A stretch of 64,000 bases of DNA, taken from contig JAENRP010000247.1 of assembly GCA_024741835.1 (NCBI GenBank), positions 1 through 64,000 of the forward strand. The letters are read 5' to 3'. Positions 1-10,248 of this stretch are shown here, one piece after another (within the stretch, counting starts at the first letter, position 1; each line of letters opens with the position of its first letter). Under the pieces are notes generated by a model. The model was not told where the DNA came from. It did no database searches and saw only the letters and a program-made list of their open reading frames with translations. A program made the translations under genes and the position numbers. Origin of the DNA: Diplocarpon mali (Eukaryota; Ascomycota; Leotiomycetes; Helotiales; Drepanopezizaceae).

Positions 1-479
1 ATAGCAGGTGTTATAGAAGTATTAAATAGGGAGGAAGTCCTCTTATTGAAAAGGGTTTTTAGGCTATAACGCAGGGAATTATACCTCTTATAAAATATAG
101 TAAAGCAAGGAATCATACCTCTTATAATACCAAAGGGTTATAAAGCAAGGAATTATACCTCTTGCAATATAGGTTAGCTAAATAGGGAATCACACCTCCT
201 ATTCGCCGATTGCTTGCCTCTTACTATAAGTCTTATTCAACTTCCTACTAATAGTTGCAGCGCAAGTGCTTTTTAAAGGAAGTCAATAATCTATTATCGG
301 TCTATCTAAGGCTTATAACCTATTAAGCTTAAGTGAGTTAGCGCAGTAGATATAGGAAACTTCTAAAGGTTGATAGTCGATATATTAGTAAGAATTAGGG
401 AAGGAAGGTTACCCCTTTCTTCCCTATAGCTATATACGTATTAATATCCTACTGACTAAGCAGTAGGGTCATATGATAA
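1..479. other. AT-rich decayed repeat sequence, left edge
   Basis: AT-rich sequence with no usable open frame. It leads directly into the copia integrase remnant and is probably the decayed upstream part of that element, cut by the window edge. Short phrases recur near the start (variants of 'aaggaattataCCTCTTa' around 90-170), suggesting a small degenerate tandem repeat. I could not align any conserved integrase core here. Confidence 0.4.
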
Positions 480-2885
480 TACATCGGAGTGATAGCTGTA
501 TCACCTATCTCAATAGCCTTTAAGATAATAATTGCTAAACACCCCTAATTAAGCGACGATAAAAGGCTGTAGATAGCTATTAAAGCAGTTAATAATATAG
601 TAAGGCCTAATAGGATGATTTCCACCTTACTCGTTTTCAAGGCATATCTGAGGCTAATTAAACTAGATCTACTAAATCCGTTAGTAGAATAAAAGGTAGT
701 AATAATTAAAAAGGCTATAAAGGAAGTTAGGAAGATCTATACTACTCGTAAGGTCAATGACGCTTTAAGTATAAGGAATAGCCCTAGAACCACTTATATC
801 TACGATTTAAGGCTAAAAGACCTAGTATTAGTATATTAAGAGAAGGGAGGATAGATAGGCCTATTTGAGTTCCTAGGCTTAAAGAACGAAACCTATATAG
901 TTAATATTAGCGGTAGAATAAAGCACTTTAGGTCGATAAGCGTACGCCTATTTAAAATCGATAATAAAGAAAACTGCTTAAAGGAAACTAAAGGAACTAA
1001 ACCCAAGGATCGAACGACTATTGAAAGGGAGTAGAACGCAACTAATATTGATAAAGAAGTAGAGCCCTTTCGCTTAGTTAAGCCGCAACTTAATAGCTAT
1101 AAGTAATTGCTAAAAGTAGAGGTTCCTTTTATTAAGCCTATTTTCAGCCTTCCTATAATTAATAAAGACTATAATACTAAGATATAAATATCCTTTAGAG
1201 TAGATAATAAGCTATATATAGCTAAATCGGAGGTATTCCTAATAGAAAAGGAGAATAAGGACTAGGAACTATCGCAGAAGCTATAGGTAGAAGGCAAGAT
1301 TACCACTCCTAGGCGCCCTTTTTAGCAATCTCGCCTAAAGGAGTATTAAGGGCTGATAAATAGAAGGGTATTTTTGCTAATGAATAAAAATGACCCTATT
1401 ATAAAAGGCAAGAGGATCTTCAAATCGAAAATGGTTGATAAGATAAAAGGGAAGGAGATAGATTACCTATTTAAGAAATCACGCTTAGTTATATAGGCTT
1501 AGAACGATACTAGTAAGAAGAAGGAAGGTATAATCACTTAATCCTTAATTATCTAATAAGCAAGCTAACGCCTTTTAGTATTACTTTTAGCATTAATCTG
1601 GGAATACTTTAAAGAATAGGGCAAGGAAGGCATTCTTAGCTTATAGGATATTATATAAGCGTATACCTAAGCAGCTTTAAAGCTATTATACAATATATTT
1701 GTATTTCTCTTATAAGATATTATTAAGCTATTCCTTATAGGTATAGTCTTTAAAGTAGTGCTGCCGCTCTATAGCATTCCTGAATTAGGAAATCACTAGT
1801 TTAGTACCTATTATAAGTACTATTGCAATAATCTCGGTATAGCTAACTCAACTTATAACCTTTATCTATTGATAACTTTAAGCACTTCTCCCTTTTTCGG
1901 TATAGTAGGAATATAAACGGATAATACTTTGATACTTAAAGAAGTAGACTTCTTGAAAAAGGAGAAGGATGAGATCAAAAGGGTAGGATTCCTTATAAAG
2001 CTAATATAGCATCTATTAAGTATTGAATTACTAGCTTTTAATAGGTGTATTATTTCCTAGGAAAGGGATATAATATATATGCGATAAAAGGGCTAAGGCT
2101 AAAGGCTGGAACTAGTCGATACTTCTTAAGAAGGCTATAAGTAATAATACCTAGAATAGAGAGTAAGGGGAGCTTATTTAGCTACGATCTGCTAGTTAGA
2201 AGCTTCCTTCGATTTATTAGCTATAGCCTAATACTAGGATCCGATAGTTTAGGATATAGAGAATCTGAATAAGCGATTTAATTAGATTTGAAATAACCTT
2301 AAAAGAGGCTTAACCTACTTTATTATTAATTTATAAAACGCTAAACTATTTGCATTTATTAATAGATCTTTTGCTAATAATAAGGATTTAAGCTTGCAGA
2401 TCGGCTATATTATTATACTAGCTATTAAAGAGGAAGGAGAATTGCAGTTTACTTTAAAAGGCAATATTCTATACTATAGCTTAACGAAGTGTAAGAGAGT
2501 AATAAGAGCTATACTAGCCTTTAAACTATATACTATAGTAGTAGGTATTAATATGCTGGTTTCTATAGCTATGACGATCGATAGGGTGATAGCTAAGTTG
2601 AGTCTACCTTGCCTCTTTACTATTATATATACAGATTCCCTCTCCTTATATAAGTATATTATTAAATTGGGTACTATAAAGGAGAAGCGATTGATAATTA
2701 ATATAATGGCTATTCGATAATTGTACGAGAATAGGGAGCTTATAGAGATACATTGGATCGATAGTGCTAGTAATCCTGCTAACGCTATAATAAAAGCTAA
2801 TTTAAATTAGGCCCTTTAGCAATTGGTAAATGCTAATTCGATAACTATTAGAAAGGAGGAATAGGTATAAAGGCCTATTAGGGCA
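480..2885 (+). mobile_element. Ty1/copia retrotransposon pol remnant (RIP-decayed)
   Basis: This is a remnant of a Ty1/copia polyprotein, all readable in a single phase (frame 3). Around 540-960 is the integrase C-terminus (phrases like STLLVFKAYLRL, KVNDALSIRNSPRT and GLFEFLGLKNETYIVNISG). Around 1400-1560 is the start of reverse transcriptase (RIFKSKMVDKI, KKSRLVI, NDTSKKKEGIIT). At 1890-2000 is FFGIVGI-stop-TDNTLIL, the copia FGIVGMQTDDTLIL block. At 2394-2880 is the RNase H end (LQIGYIIILA, SLPCLFTIIYTDSLSLY, IHWIDSASNPANAI). The many in-frame TAA/TAG codons sit where relatives have Gln or Trp, as RIP would produce. I saw no frameshift between these blocks. The element is dead; gag and paired LTRs were not recognised. 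Confidence 0.85.
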
Positions 2886-3189
2886 TAACTAGACTTGAAA
2901 AGGTCTTAGATTGATAATATCTAATATTTTTAATTGCAAGCTATTAGCAATTTTTTATTTATTTTTTATTTTTATTATAAGATATATTTATACACTTGCT
3001 ATTACTACCTTCTTTTTTTATCTTTTTTTATTATATTCCTACACTTGCTATTACTACCTTCTTTTTATCTTTTCTTACTTACCTGCGCGTATTTGCATTT
3101 TTTTTATCACTTAAGTAGTACTAAAGAAGGAGGTTATGGCAAAGTAGCGATTATTATATTACTAAAGATAATAATCTACTAATAATTCT
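2886..3189. other. AT-rich low-complexity tract
   Basis: Extremely T-rich sequence, with runs such as ttttttatttattttttattttt. It contains a direct duplication of a phrase of about 35 bases (cacttgctattactaccttctttttatctttt, near 2993 and 3041). The short open frames here are a composition artefact. No gene is supported. Confidence 0.6.
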
Positions 3190-4110
3190 ACCTCTAATAA
3201 GTACTTATCTTAAGCACTAGGATTTCTAAAGCGTAGATCCCTAAATCCTTAAGGCTTAAAAGCCTTACTACCTAAAGCAGTAGCCAAGTTAGCCCGCTCC
3301 TCTTAAGCTTATACTTAAGCAAAAGCGGCTGCGATCTCCTTTGGATTCGGCTTATCTAGATCACTAAGATCTAGATCCCTACTCTTTAGAAAGCCCTTAG
3401 AAGGCACTTATTTACCTTTGCCTTTTTAATAGCAGATATTGTTAAAGGGAGCTTAAGAGCGGCCCTTAGCTAAGCTAGATAGCCCTTTTATATGCTAAAG
3501 GGAGCTAAGCACCTTAGCGCCTTAAGTTTTAAAACGCCTAAAGGTAGTATTGCCGCCTTAGATAGTATATAATAGATCTTATAAATAGTCAGTTATCGAT
3601 ATTAGATAGATTTAAGGGCACTTATAGCTTACTAGGTATTTACAAAGTTAATACTACAATAAAGGGCATAAGCTTCGTTTAGCTAGGCTAGCTGAAGCGC
3701 ATCTTAAGTCTTTAAGACTATAGAGATTTATATCTAAGTCTCTTTAAATAGGATTTAAGCTGCCTCTTGGATTGCTTTAATATCGCCGCTAACCCGAGCA
3801 TCCTAGAAGATAATATACTTATCCTAAGCCTAGATAGGTATTTAAAATAGATATCTATTAAAGGTTATTAGGATAAGAGGATATTAAAAGGCACTTACTA
3901 GAATATACTTTACCTGCTGCGCAATATAGTAGTTATACTTTTTAAAAGTGAGAGTATTAAATGCGCATATATAGCTAGTATTATTCTTATTAGCCTCCTT
4001 TCTTAATATTATATATATATAACGTACGCATAGCACTCAAAAGGCCTTAGGCAGGTCCTTAGGATTGCATTTAAGCACTATCCAAGTCAGCGATATATAT
4101 ATTAAAAGGG
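3190..4110 (-). pseudogene. Unidentified RIP-decayed coding sequence
   Basis: On the minus strand, two long stretches become protein-like when TAA/TAG are read as Gln. One, around 3347 down to 3190, reads NPKEIAAAFA..EERANLATALGSKAFKP.GFRDLRF. The other, around 3840 down to 3600, reads DARVSGDIKAIQEAA.ILFKET and then DAL.LA.LNEAYALYCSINFVNT. The two stretches lie in different phases, so an indel or old intron separates them. Every in-frame stop in the second stretch is TAA or TAG, as expected from RIP of CAA/CAG. I do not recognise the family; a retrotransposon gag or a host gene captured in a repeat are both possible. It runs opposite to the copia remnant. Confidence 0.5.
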
Positions 4111-5145
4111 GTCGGCTAATAATCGGAGCACTTACTAATAGTAATAATAGTATTAATAGGATAATATGAGATAAGATCTACTATAAGGTTAATCAACTTA
4201 AAAGTAAGAGGAGGAATCGACCTACTTATAAGAAGTAGGAGTTAGAGTTAAGAGATCAAAGGAGGAAAGAAGCTTAATATATATGCCTTCTTAAAGGCCC
4301 CTCTTTTTCCCTTCTATAGATTATTATAATTTATAACTATAGTAGATTACAACTCTAGATGACTCTTTAATAAAGAGTCTTAAACCTATTAAAACGCAAT
4401 TGGATTACAATCGCACTACTATAAGGCTTAAATAAAGACTTTAGATTGCTTCTATCACTTAGACACCTTTCCTTTCCCTCTTTACTATTTACCTTTATCT
4501 TTACTATTCTACTTTCTATATACTATCCTTACTACCTATTATACCTGCCTTTGCTATTAAGCTATTTATCTTTGCTATTTTATTCTTTATTACTATTTGA
4601 TTATTTGCTACCGATCTGCCTCCTTTATATACCTATTTTGCGTACTTCCTTATACAAGTTGAAAAGGTCTTTTCAAAAGAAAGTACTACTAGTATTAATA
4701 CGCAGATTCCTATATAAGAGGCAATCTGCCCTTATTCCTAAGGTCATCCTATACAGCTATACTATATGCGATATAAAGGGTTTTGTATATATTTCGGACG
4801 GCTATTCAGCTAAAGGACTTTAAAAGGATATTTATATATAGCTAAGAGGAACTATAAGAGAGAGGACATTTATAGGTATAAAGGTACTATCTCAGTCATA
4901 TAGAGATAGATAGATATTATAATAGATTCTTTTTAATAATAAGTACTTAACTATATTCATATGAATATCGATTACCAGTATAGAACCTATAGAAACTTCT
5001 ATCGATACAGTCGAAACTGAGTATAATTATTGCTAAGAATTTGGGAAATCGGCGACCGGTAGAACTTTAAAGCGAAAGAAACGTCGGCTAAACCTCGCGC
5101 AAGAGGAATGCGAAAAGAATTATCGCTGCGCTTATAGGGCTTATA
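4111..5145. other. AT-rich decayed intergenic/repeat DNA
   Basis: No gene recognised. The frame at 4446-4823 is AT-composition noise. A perfect short inverted repeat, gactctttaataaagagtc, lies near 4360-4380. Confidence 0.5.
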
Positions 5146-5236
5146 ACTGTCGTATATAATACTGCTCGGCCAAAATGTGAATCCACACCTTAGGGCGCGT
5201 ATTAGCATATTTAGCCTATTTTCTATATAACAATTT
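5146..5236 (-). repeat. Dispersed LTR-like repeat, family D copy 1
   Basis: Nearly identical to 60462-60550 (shared core gctcggccaaaatgtgaatc and on through agcatatttagcctattttct). On the minus strand the unit begins TGTT, like a copia-type LTR end. This copy has tatataaca where the other has tgcacaaca, so it carries more C/G to T/A changes, consistent with stronger RIP. The short minus-strand frame 4999-5208 overlaps it and is not a gene. Confidence 0.7.
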
Positions 5237-5419
5237 GCTATATAACTTAGCGGCTTCGCTAAGAAGCCCGCTTACCTTAAATAGCTCTTAGTTAAAGAGC
5301 TCTTATAAATCAAGACATCTAATATCGTCGTTTGCACCTTATACTTCTTCGTGCCCTCTTCTAGTTTACTATTAAGTTTACTATCAGAGAACCTCCTTGC
5401 TACAATATCTAAAGAGAAA

Positions 5420-5650
5420 TAATATAAAAATAGGCCTAAGTAAAGACCTAAAAATAAGAGGAGGAAGCACTATAATTAGGCTCTCTAAGATAAGGTATTA
5501 GGAATAATTCCTAAGTTAGAAGTATATTCAGTACTATAGCGTTGCGCTCCTATCTTTAAGTATAGTAGAGGTCCCTTTTATCCTCTTATCAGCCCTGCGC
5601 CGATCATATGACCTTTGTCACGGGATCCTACCCATTTCCAGGTCTCTATA
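5420..5650 (+). repeat. LTR-like repeat, family C copy 1
   Basis: Aligns with 5700-5950 and, in reverse complement, with 53319-53566. Shared blocks are aataggcctaagnnaagacc, gaggaagcac, ggctctc, gcgttgcgc and the right end gccgatcatatgacctttgtcacg..ggtctcta. This copy is RIP-worn. The right end resembles ..CTCTACA, a plausible LTR terminus. Confidence 0.65.
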
Positions 5651-5699
5651 GTAGGTGTATTTATAGGTTTATTTAAAGAAAGGTTAAGTAGTTGTTTTT

Positions 5700-6005
5700 A
5701 CTAATATAAGAGGGAGCAGGAACAACACTTGAGAATAGGCCTAAGGGAAGACCAAAGACAAAGAGGGAGGAAGCACCACAAGCGGGCTCTCCGAAGACAA
5801 GAACTAGGACAATTCACTAGTTGGGGGTAGAATAGGTAGTTGGCATTGCGCGCTGTCTCTAAGTACAACAGTAGTCCTATTTATACCCCCTTCGACCCTT
5901 AGCCGATTATATAACTCTATCATATGACTTATATCACGTGACTCCTCCTTCGACTCTCTATCCCGTGACTCCTTGACTGTCACGTGATAGTCACGTGACT
6001 CCTTT
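5700..6005 (+). repeat. LTR-like repeat, family C copy 2, with CACGTGA boxes
   Basis: Second head-to-tail copy of family C, less RIP-worn than copy 1 (gaggaagcaccacaagcggg, gcattgcgcgctgtctctaa). Its right part carries three CACGTGA boxes (5935, 5981, 5992) plus CCCGTGACTCC variants. E-box-like palindromes of this kind can be bHLH-binding sites, but their role here is unknown. Confidence 0.6.
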
Positions 6006-6105
6006 TCTTCTTAGACTCTACACTAATAAGCAGGTTAAGAGGGTTCTTATTAATCAATAATATTGATTAAGTTGTTTTTAAAATCTAAGAATTGCTTTTA
6101 TAATA

Positions 6106-6206
6106 GAACCTAAAGGTATAGATTCTAAGTTCTATAAAGCTGCAGGAGTATATATACAAGGTATGATTATATAAGCCTTAATCTCCAATCCTCATATATT
6201 CTAACA
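6106..6206 (-). repeat. LTR-like repeat, family B copy 1
   Basis: Matches 18860-18954 (shared blocks taaaggtatagattctaagttctataaagctg / caaggtgtagattctgagttctacagagctg, and then atatatacaagg..gattatataagcc). On the minus strand it starts TGTTAGAATATA. It ends just before the 3' end of the SRPK-like gene. Confidence 0.65.
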
Positions 6207-6256
6207 ATATCAGATATTTCAAGATCCATCGCGGGATACGCGCACCTCCCTATCTG

Positions 6257-8047
6257 TCAAAATCGGCCTTCGAAATCGACGTAGAACCAGTCGTGCTTGG
6301 CTAGCTGAGCAGCAGACTGCCGATGCTCTGGCAAAAACTTCATCGCCATTCTCAAAACATCTTCTAGCGTAAGAGCCTCCACAACCGAGATGATGGTCCC
6401 CGATGGTTCAAGAAATTCAGCATTGGTGCAAGCCGTAGCCACATCTTCTGCGTGTGTTTGTCGCTTCCCAATGCTATCAACGAGCCCAAGAGCCGATCCG
6501 ATTGCGGTTCCTTTACTGCGGACTGGGCCAGTCGACATTCCTTCCGAAGAGATGCTTTTCTCTCCGCTCTTCGCGTTCGATGACCCCGACGCGTCGCCGG
6601 TTTTTGCAGCTGAGGAGCCCGAAGCACTTGCATCGCCACTTTTCTCGGCCGACGAGCCAGCTGACGCATTCCCACTTTTGCTCTTATTCGACGAGTGCTT
6701 CCCAGAGTCTGTTCTCTCGTGCGACGAACCTGAGCCGTGTTTCTCCAAAGCAGCCATGACCCCTTCAGCTTCGCTGGTGTTAAGCTCCTCCACAAGAGCA
6801 ATCAGGCGACCAGTAGTATTCAGATGCTTTTCTGAGGACGAGCGCCTCCTCTTGAGACTTTCGTGCTCAAGCAAGTTGTCCTCTTTGAAGCCAAGGTCTT
6901 TATGGGTAGGATGATCAGTGCTCAGGTCTCCGTCATGCAAGCCGATCTTCATAATTTCTTGGTGAAGCGTGCCCGCAGCTATATCAACGAGCTGCCCTCC
7001 TGATTGACTTTCGACATCGTACCAAATCCGACCTTCCTCCCATTCATCCCACCATGTTTCCGGCAGCTTTCCCATTATCTTGACTGTGGCAATCAACATC
7101 TGATCGCGCGTAGGGACACCTCTGTAGCGAAACAAACAAGAGCCTGTCCGGATTTCGAAAATAGTACAGCCCAAAGCCCAAATATCAGAACTGATACTCC
7201 TCGGGCCCTTGAAATTGAACTCTGGCGCACAATAGTTCTTTGGGGTCCCAATGTCTACTGAGGACTTGTCCTCCATAAATGCAATACCAAAATCAATAAT
7301 CATGATCTGATCAGACAACCATCGAGGATCCACGAGCTTCATGCTTATGGCTGTGACTGTATACGCCGGGCCTGTATATTCGCCTGCTCGCACAGCCGTC
7401 CTATGTAGGACCTGAGTCTGCGGCTTACCCAGCCTGCTGTGAATCTCTTCGACACTCCATTCGTCAATGTTCGCGATTTGGAGGAGAATATTAGCAGCAG
7501 TGAAGTCTTGAGAGCACCTGTCAGCTCAGGAGCCTCGTACTAGAATCCAAGACATACCTCCGTGAACGATTCCCGTCGAGTGAATGTACGCCAACCCTTT
7601 GGTCGCCTGCAATGCGACCTTCCTCGCTACAACACCCCTCAATCTTCTCGTCCCACTTGTGAATCCCGGGCAGTCGTTGAACTGCTTTATACTCGGGCCC
7701 CCAACCTCGCTCACGACGCACAGATGTTTTCCGTTGGGCCCGTCAATCCAAAAATGATCTAGCAAGCTCATAACGAAAGGCTTCCCCTCATGGTCTTCGC
7801 TCTGCTTGAGCCTTCTCAAGATTTCGACTTCAGGGCAATCACGTGATAACCTTGCGGCTAGGATCTTCAAAGCGACATAGCGCTCACGCACAGTGTCTCT
7901 TCCCAGCCAGACTGTGGCAAAGCCTCCATGTCCGAGTTTGTGGACGACAATATAACGGCCCCTCTTGAAGACGTCGTCCAAATGGACGGGATGAAAGCCA
8001 CCAGGTCTGTAGTTCAATGTCTCCACTCTGGGTGGGCGATTAGACAT
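6257..8047 (-). CDS. SRPK-like serine/threonine protein kinase
   Basis: Exons 8047-7558 and 7506-6257 (51-nt intron GTATGT..CAAG) give 579 aa. The intron splits the catalytic loop, so splicing restores VHGDFTAANILL. The N-lobe has a glycine loop (LGHGGFATVWLGRD) and VALKIL (ATP-binding Lys); DFG appears as MIIDFGIAF, APE as YCAPEF, and the C-lobe as SSDIWALGCTIFEI. The C-lobe is interrupted by a Ser/Lys/Ala/Gly-rich low-complexity insert (about residues 400-480) before a conserved end (AMKFLPEHRQSAAQLAKHDWF). This spacer layout is typical of fungal SR-protein kinases. In the HRD loop, HGD replaces HRD and Thr replaces the usual Lys of DLKxxN, as in many expanded fungal SRPK-like proteins, so activity is uncertain. 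The start is the first ATG of the open frame (MSNRPPRVETLNYRPGG). It is separate from, and in the same orientation as, the CoA-transferase upstream. Confidence 0.85.
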
Positions 8048-8702
8048 GTCGTGACGCGGAGTGAAGGAGTATAGTAGCTTGCGTGGTTTCGTATATATAT
8101 ATCAATATATGTGTGTGTGTACTCTGGTGGATGCTGGATGCTGGAGGCTGGAGGCTGGAGGCTGAAGAAAGGGCTTTGCCAACCTGTCGAAGGTGGGCTG
8201 TTTAATACATTCGGGGTGACTAAGCGCACTGAGAATGATCGCCGATCTGGGAAGAAGACTTGACACAGCTGAGCTCTTGTTGAGGGTGATGTTCGGAAAA
8301 CATGCCCAGAGTTGATATTTGGTGGGCGAAGCCAGTTGATCCTGGATGCGCAGTCCTCTGTATCGAGGCCGTGTTTTGGCCGGGGGAGCTCGAAAAAGTG
8401 ACACTTGACGAATATAGGCAGTATAAGCCGCAAGCACCACAGGGCAGTTCTGCGGTAAAACAGACATGAACTAGCTGTGAATGATGAAACCGAAAAGTAT
8501 GAGGACATCGTCGAATGCATCCGTCAGGAAGTGCCCAGACGAATATGCTGACAAGCACCGGCAGGGCGACGACGCATCGGAGCTGGCCGTTCAACTTCCC
8601 TCAACCCATCGAATCCTACTTCAACTTGACCTGGCCAAGATGACCCGGGTACAGAGATGACCAAAGTACAGGAACCTTACAATTATCTTTGCAGGCAGGG
8701 CA
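8048..8702. other. Intergenic: SRPK promoter side, simple repeats
   Basis: No gene supported. Two simple-sequence tracts lie just upstream of the kinase start: tatatatatatcaatatatgtgtgtgtgt (about 8091-8119) and a GCTGGA/GGCTGGA tract (about 8130-8165). The overlapping minus-strand frames of 121-168 aa here are low-complexity and show no family features. Confidence 0.6.
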
Positions 8703-10248
8703 CTATCTCACAACACCTTTGGCTTTCAGGGCCTCGATTTCGCCCTCGCTAAGCCCCAAATCTCGCAACACCTCGTTTGTATGCTGTCCAAGCATTGGTG
8801 GCACACTCCTGATACTCGGCCTGCTCTCACTGTACTTGACGGGGGTATTAACCATTTTGATAGGCCCACATGCCTCGTGATTCATTTCCTTGACCATATC
8901 CCTAGCAAGGACATGCTGGTGGTTGAGTGTTCCGCGAACATCATTTACAGCCGAGTAGGGCATGCCTTTGCCTTCGAATACTTCCAGCCACTCCTGCGTA
9001 GTTTTGGTTTTTGTGATAGCTTCGATAGAGCCGTCAAGCTCTATCCGGTTGGTGACTCTCTGAGAGTTAACAGCAAATTTGGCTTCTGTTTTCCACTCGG
9101 GGCGGCCTAGGCCGTCAGAGAGTATGCCGAAGAGCCGGTCGTTGCCTCCACCGAAAAGAATATCTCCGTCTTTCGTCTTATAGGACTGGTACGGCACAAT
9201 CGAAGCTGTACGTCGTCAGTAGAAGAGTATCAATCCAGAAGCAAAGCTTACGATGAGCAGTCCCCCACCGGCCCGTATCCTTATCTCCACTGATCAAGCA
9301 ACTGCTTGCAATATTCGCAAGCGTAGCAACCTGGCAATCGCTCAACGCAACATCAATATGCTGCCCACGACCAGTCCTTGCCCGGGATATAATCGCTGCC
9401 ATGATACTATTGCTCGCATATAGACCGGTGGTCAAATCAGTGACAGCAACGCCAACTTTCACAGGAGGCCCGTCTCGACTTCCTGTGATGTGCATTAGGC
9501 CAAACTCTGCCTCGACCATAACGTCATAACCGGCTCGATTCGAGTACGGCCCTGTCTGTCCATACCCGGTGATGGAGGCGTATATCAGCCGCGGATTGAT
9601 CCTAGACAGCGTCTCGTAATCCATTTCGTATTTCTTCAGGCTGCCGGGGAGATAATTCTCCACTAAAATGTCACTTTCCGCAGCCAGTTGGTGCAAAACT
9701 TTGACCCCCGATTCATGTTGAAACGAGAGCCCGAGGGACTTCTTATTCCGATTGACCTGGCTGGCGTGAGCAGGTATCGATTGGTGGGATGACTGCAAAG
9801 TACCGCGAGAAAATAAGCACTTTCGCCTGCTCCATCCTTACCCGACCCTTCGATGTATTTGGCGTACGGAGGGCCCCATGCTCGTGTATCATCGCCTCTA
9901 GTCGGATGCTCGACCTTTACTACCTGTGCGCTGAGAACCGTGAGTGTATGGACTTGAAATTTGGGAGCGGGATGGGATCGTACCCCAGATCTCCCAAGAT
10001 CTGTGTGCAGTAAGGCTGTTGGGCCACCATCAGCAATCAAGATTGAGCGAGGGCCGGAGTAGTACTCCTGCGAGAACTCTCGTCATATCCAACACCTTGT
10101 AGCCTCTCAAAGGCAGAGTCGCATCGTCGCCAGTAATATCTGCAAGGCCCCTACGCCTGATGTCACCGAACGCCGTCTGCGGGCCAAGGAACTTCCGGAA
10201 AGATCGTGAAGCTCTCAAAAGCGATCGAGAGGTAATTGAGAAAGGCAT
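8703..10248 (-). CDS. Class III CoA-transferase (CaiB/BaiF, SUGCT-like), mitochondrial
   Basis: Exons 10248-10066, 10015-9984 (32 nt), 9930-9804, 9756-9252 and 9205-8703 give 449 aa with consistent phases. Family III CoA-transferases move CoA between carboxylates through an aspartyl-CoA intermediate. The nearest familiar relative is succinate-hydroxymethylglutarate CoA-transferase (SUGCT). Family blocks are GYKVLDMTRVLAG, PYCTQILGDLG (encoded by the 32-nt exon), AQVVKVEHPTRGDDTRAWGPP, ESAYFLAVNRNKKS, ENYLPGSLKKY, YASITGYGQTGPY and VTDLTTGLYASN; the Asp in VTD aligns with the catalytic Asp of the family. The Arg/Ser-rich, acid-free N-terminus (MPFSITSRSLLRASRSFRK) looks like a mitochondrial presequence. 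ATG 10248 is chosen because the longer frame would begin at TTG. Confidence 0.88.

Noticed and set aside
2911..3182. Hydrophobic frames that look like membrane proteins
   Set aside because: Poly-T composition creates Phe/Leu/Tyr runs; no family features and inside a RIP block.
4446..4823. 125-codon Leu/Tyr-rich frame
   Set aside because: Same compositional artefact in AT-rich repeat DNA.
6390..6914. 174-codon plus-strand frame
   Set aside because: Antisense shadow of the Ser/Ala-rich insert in the SRPK-like kinase.
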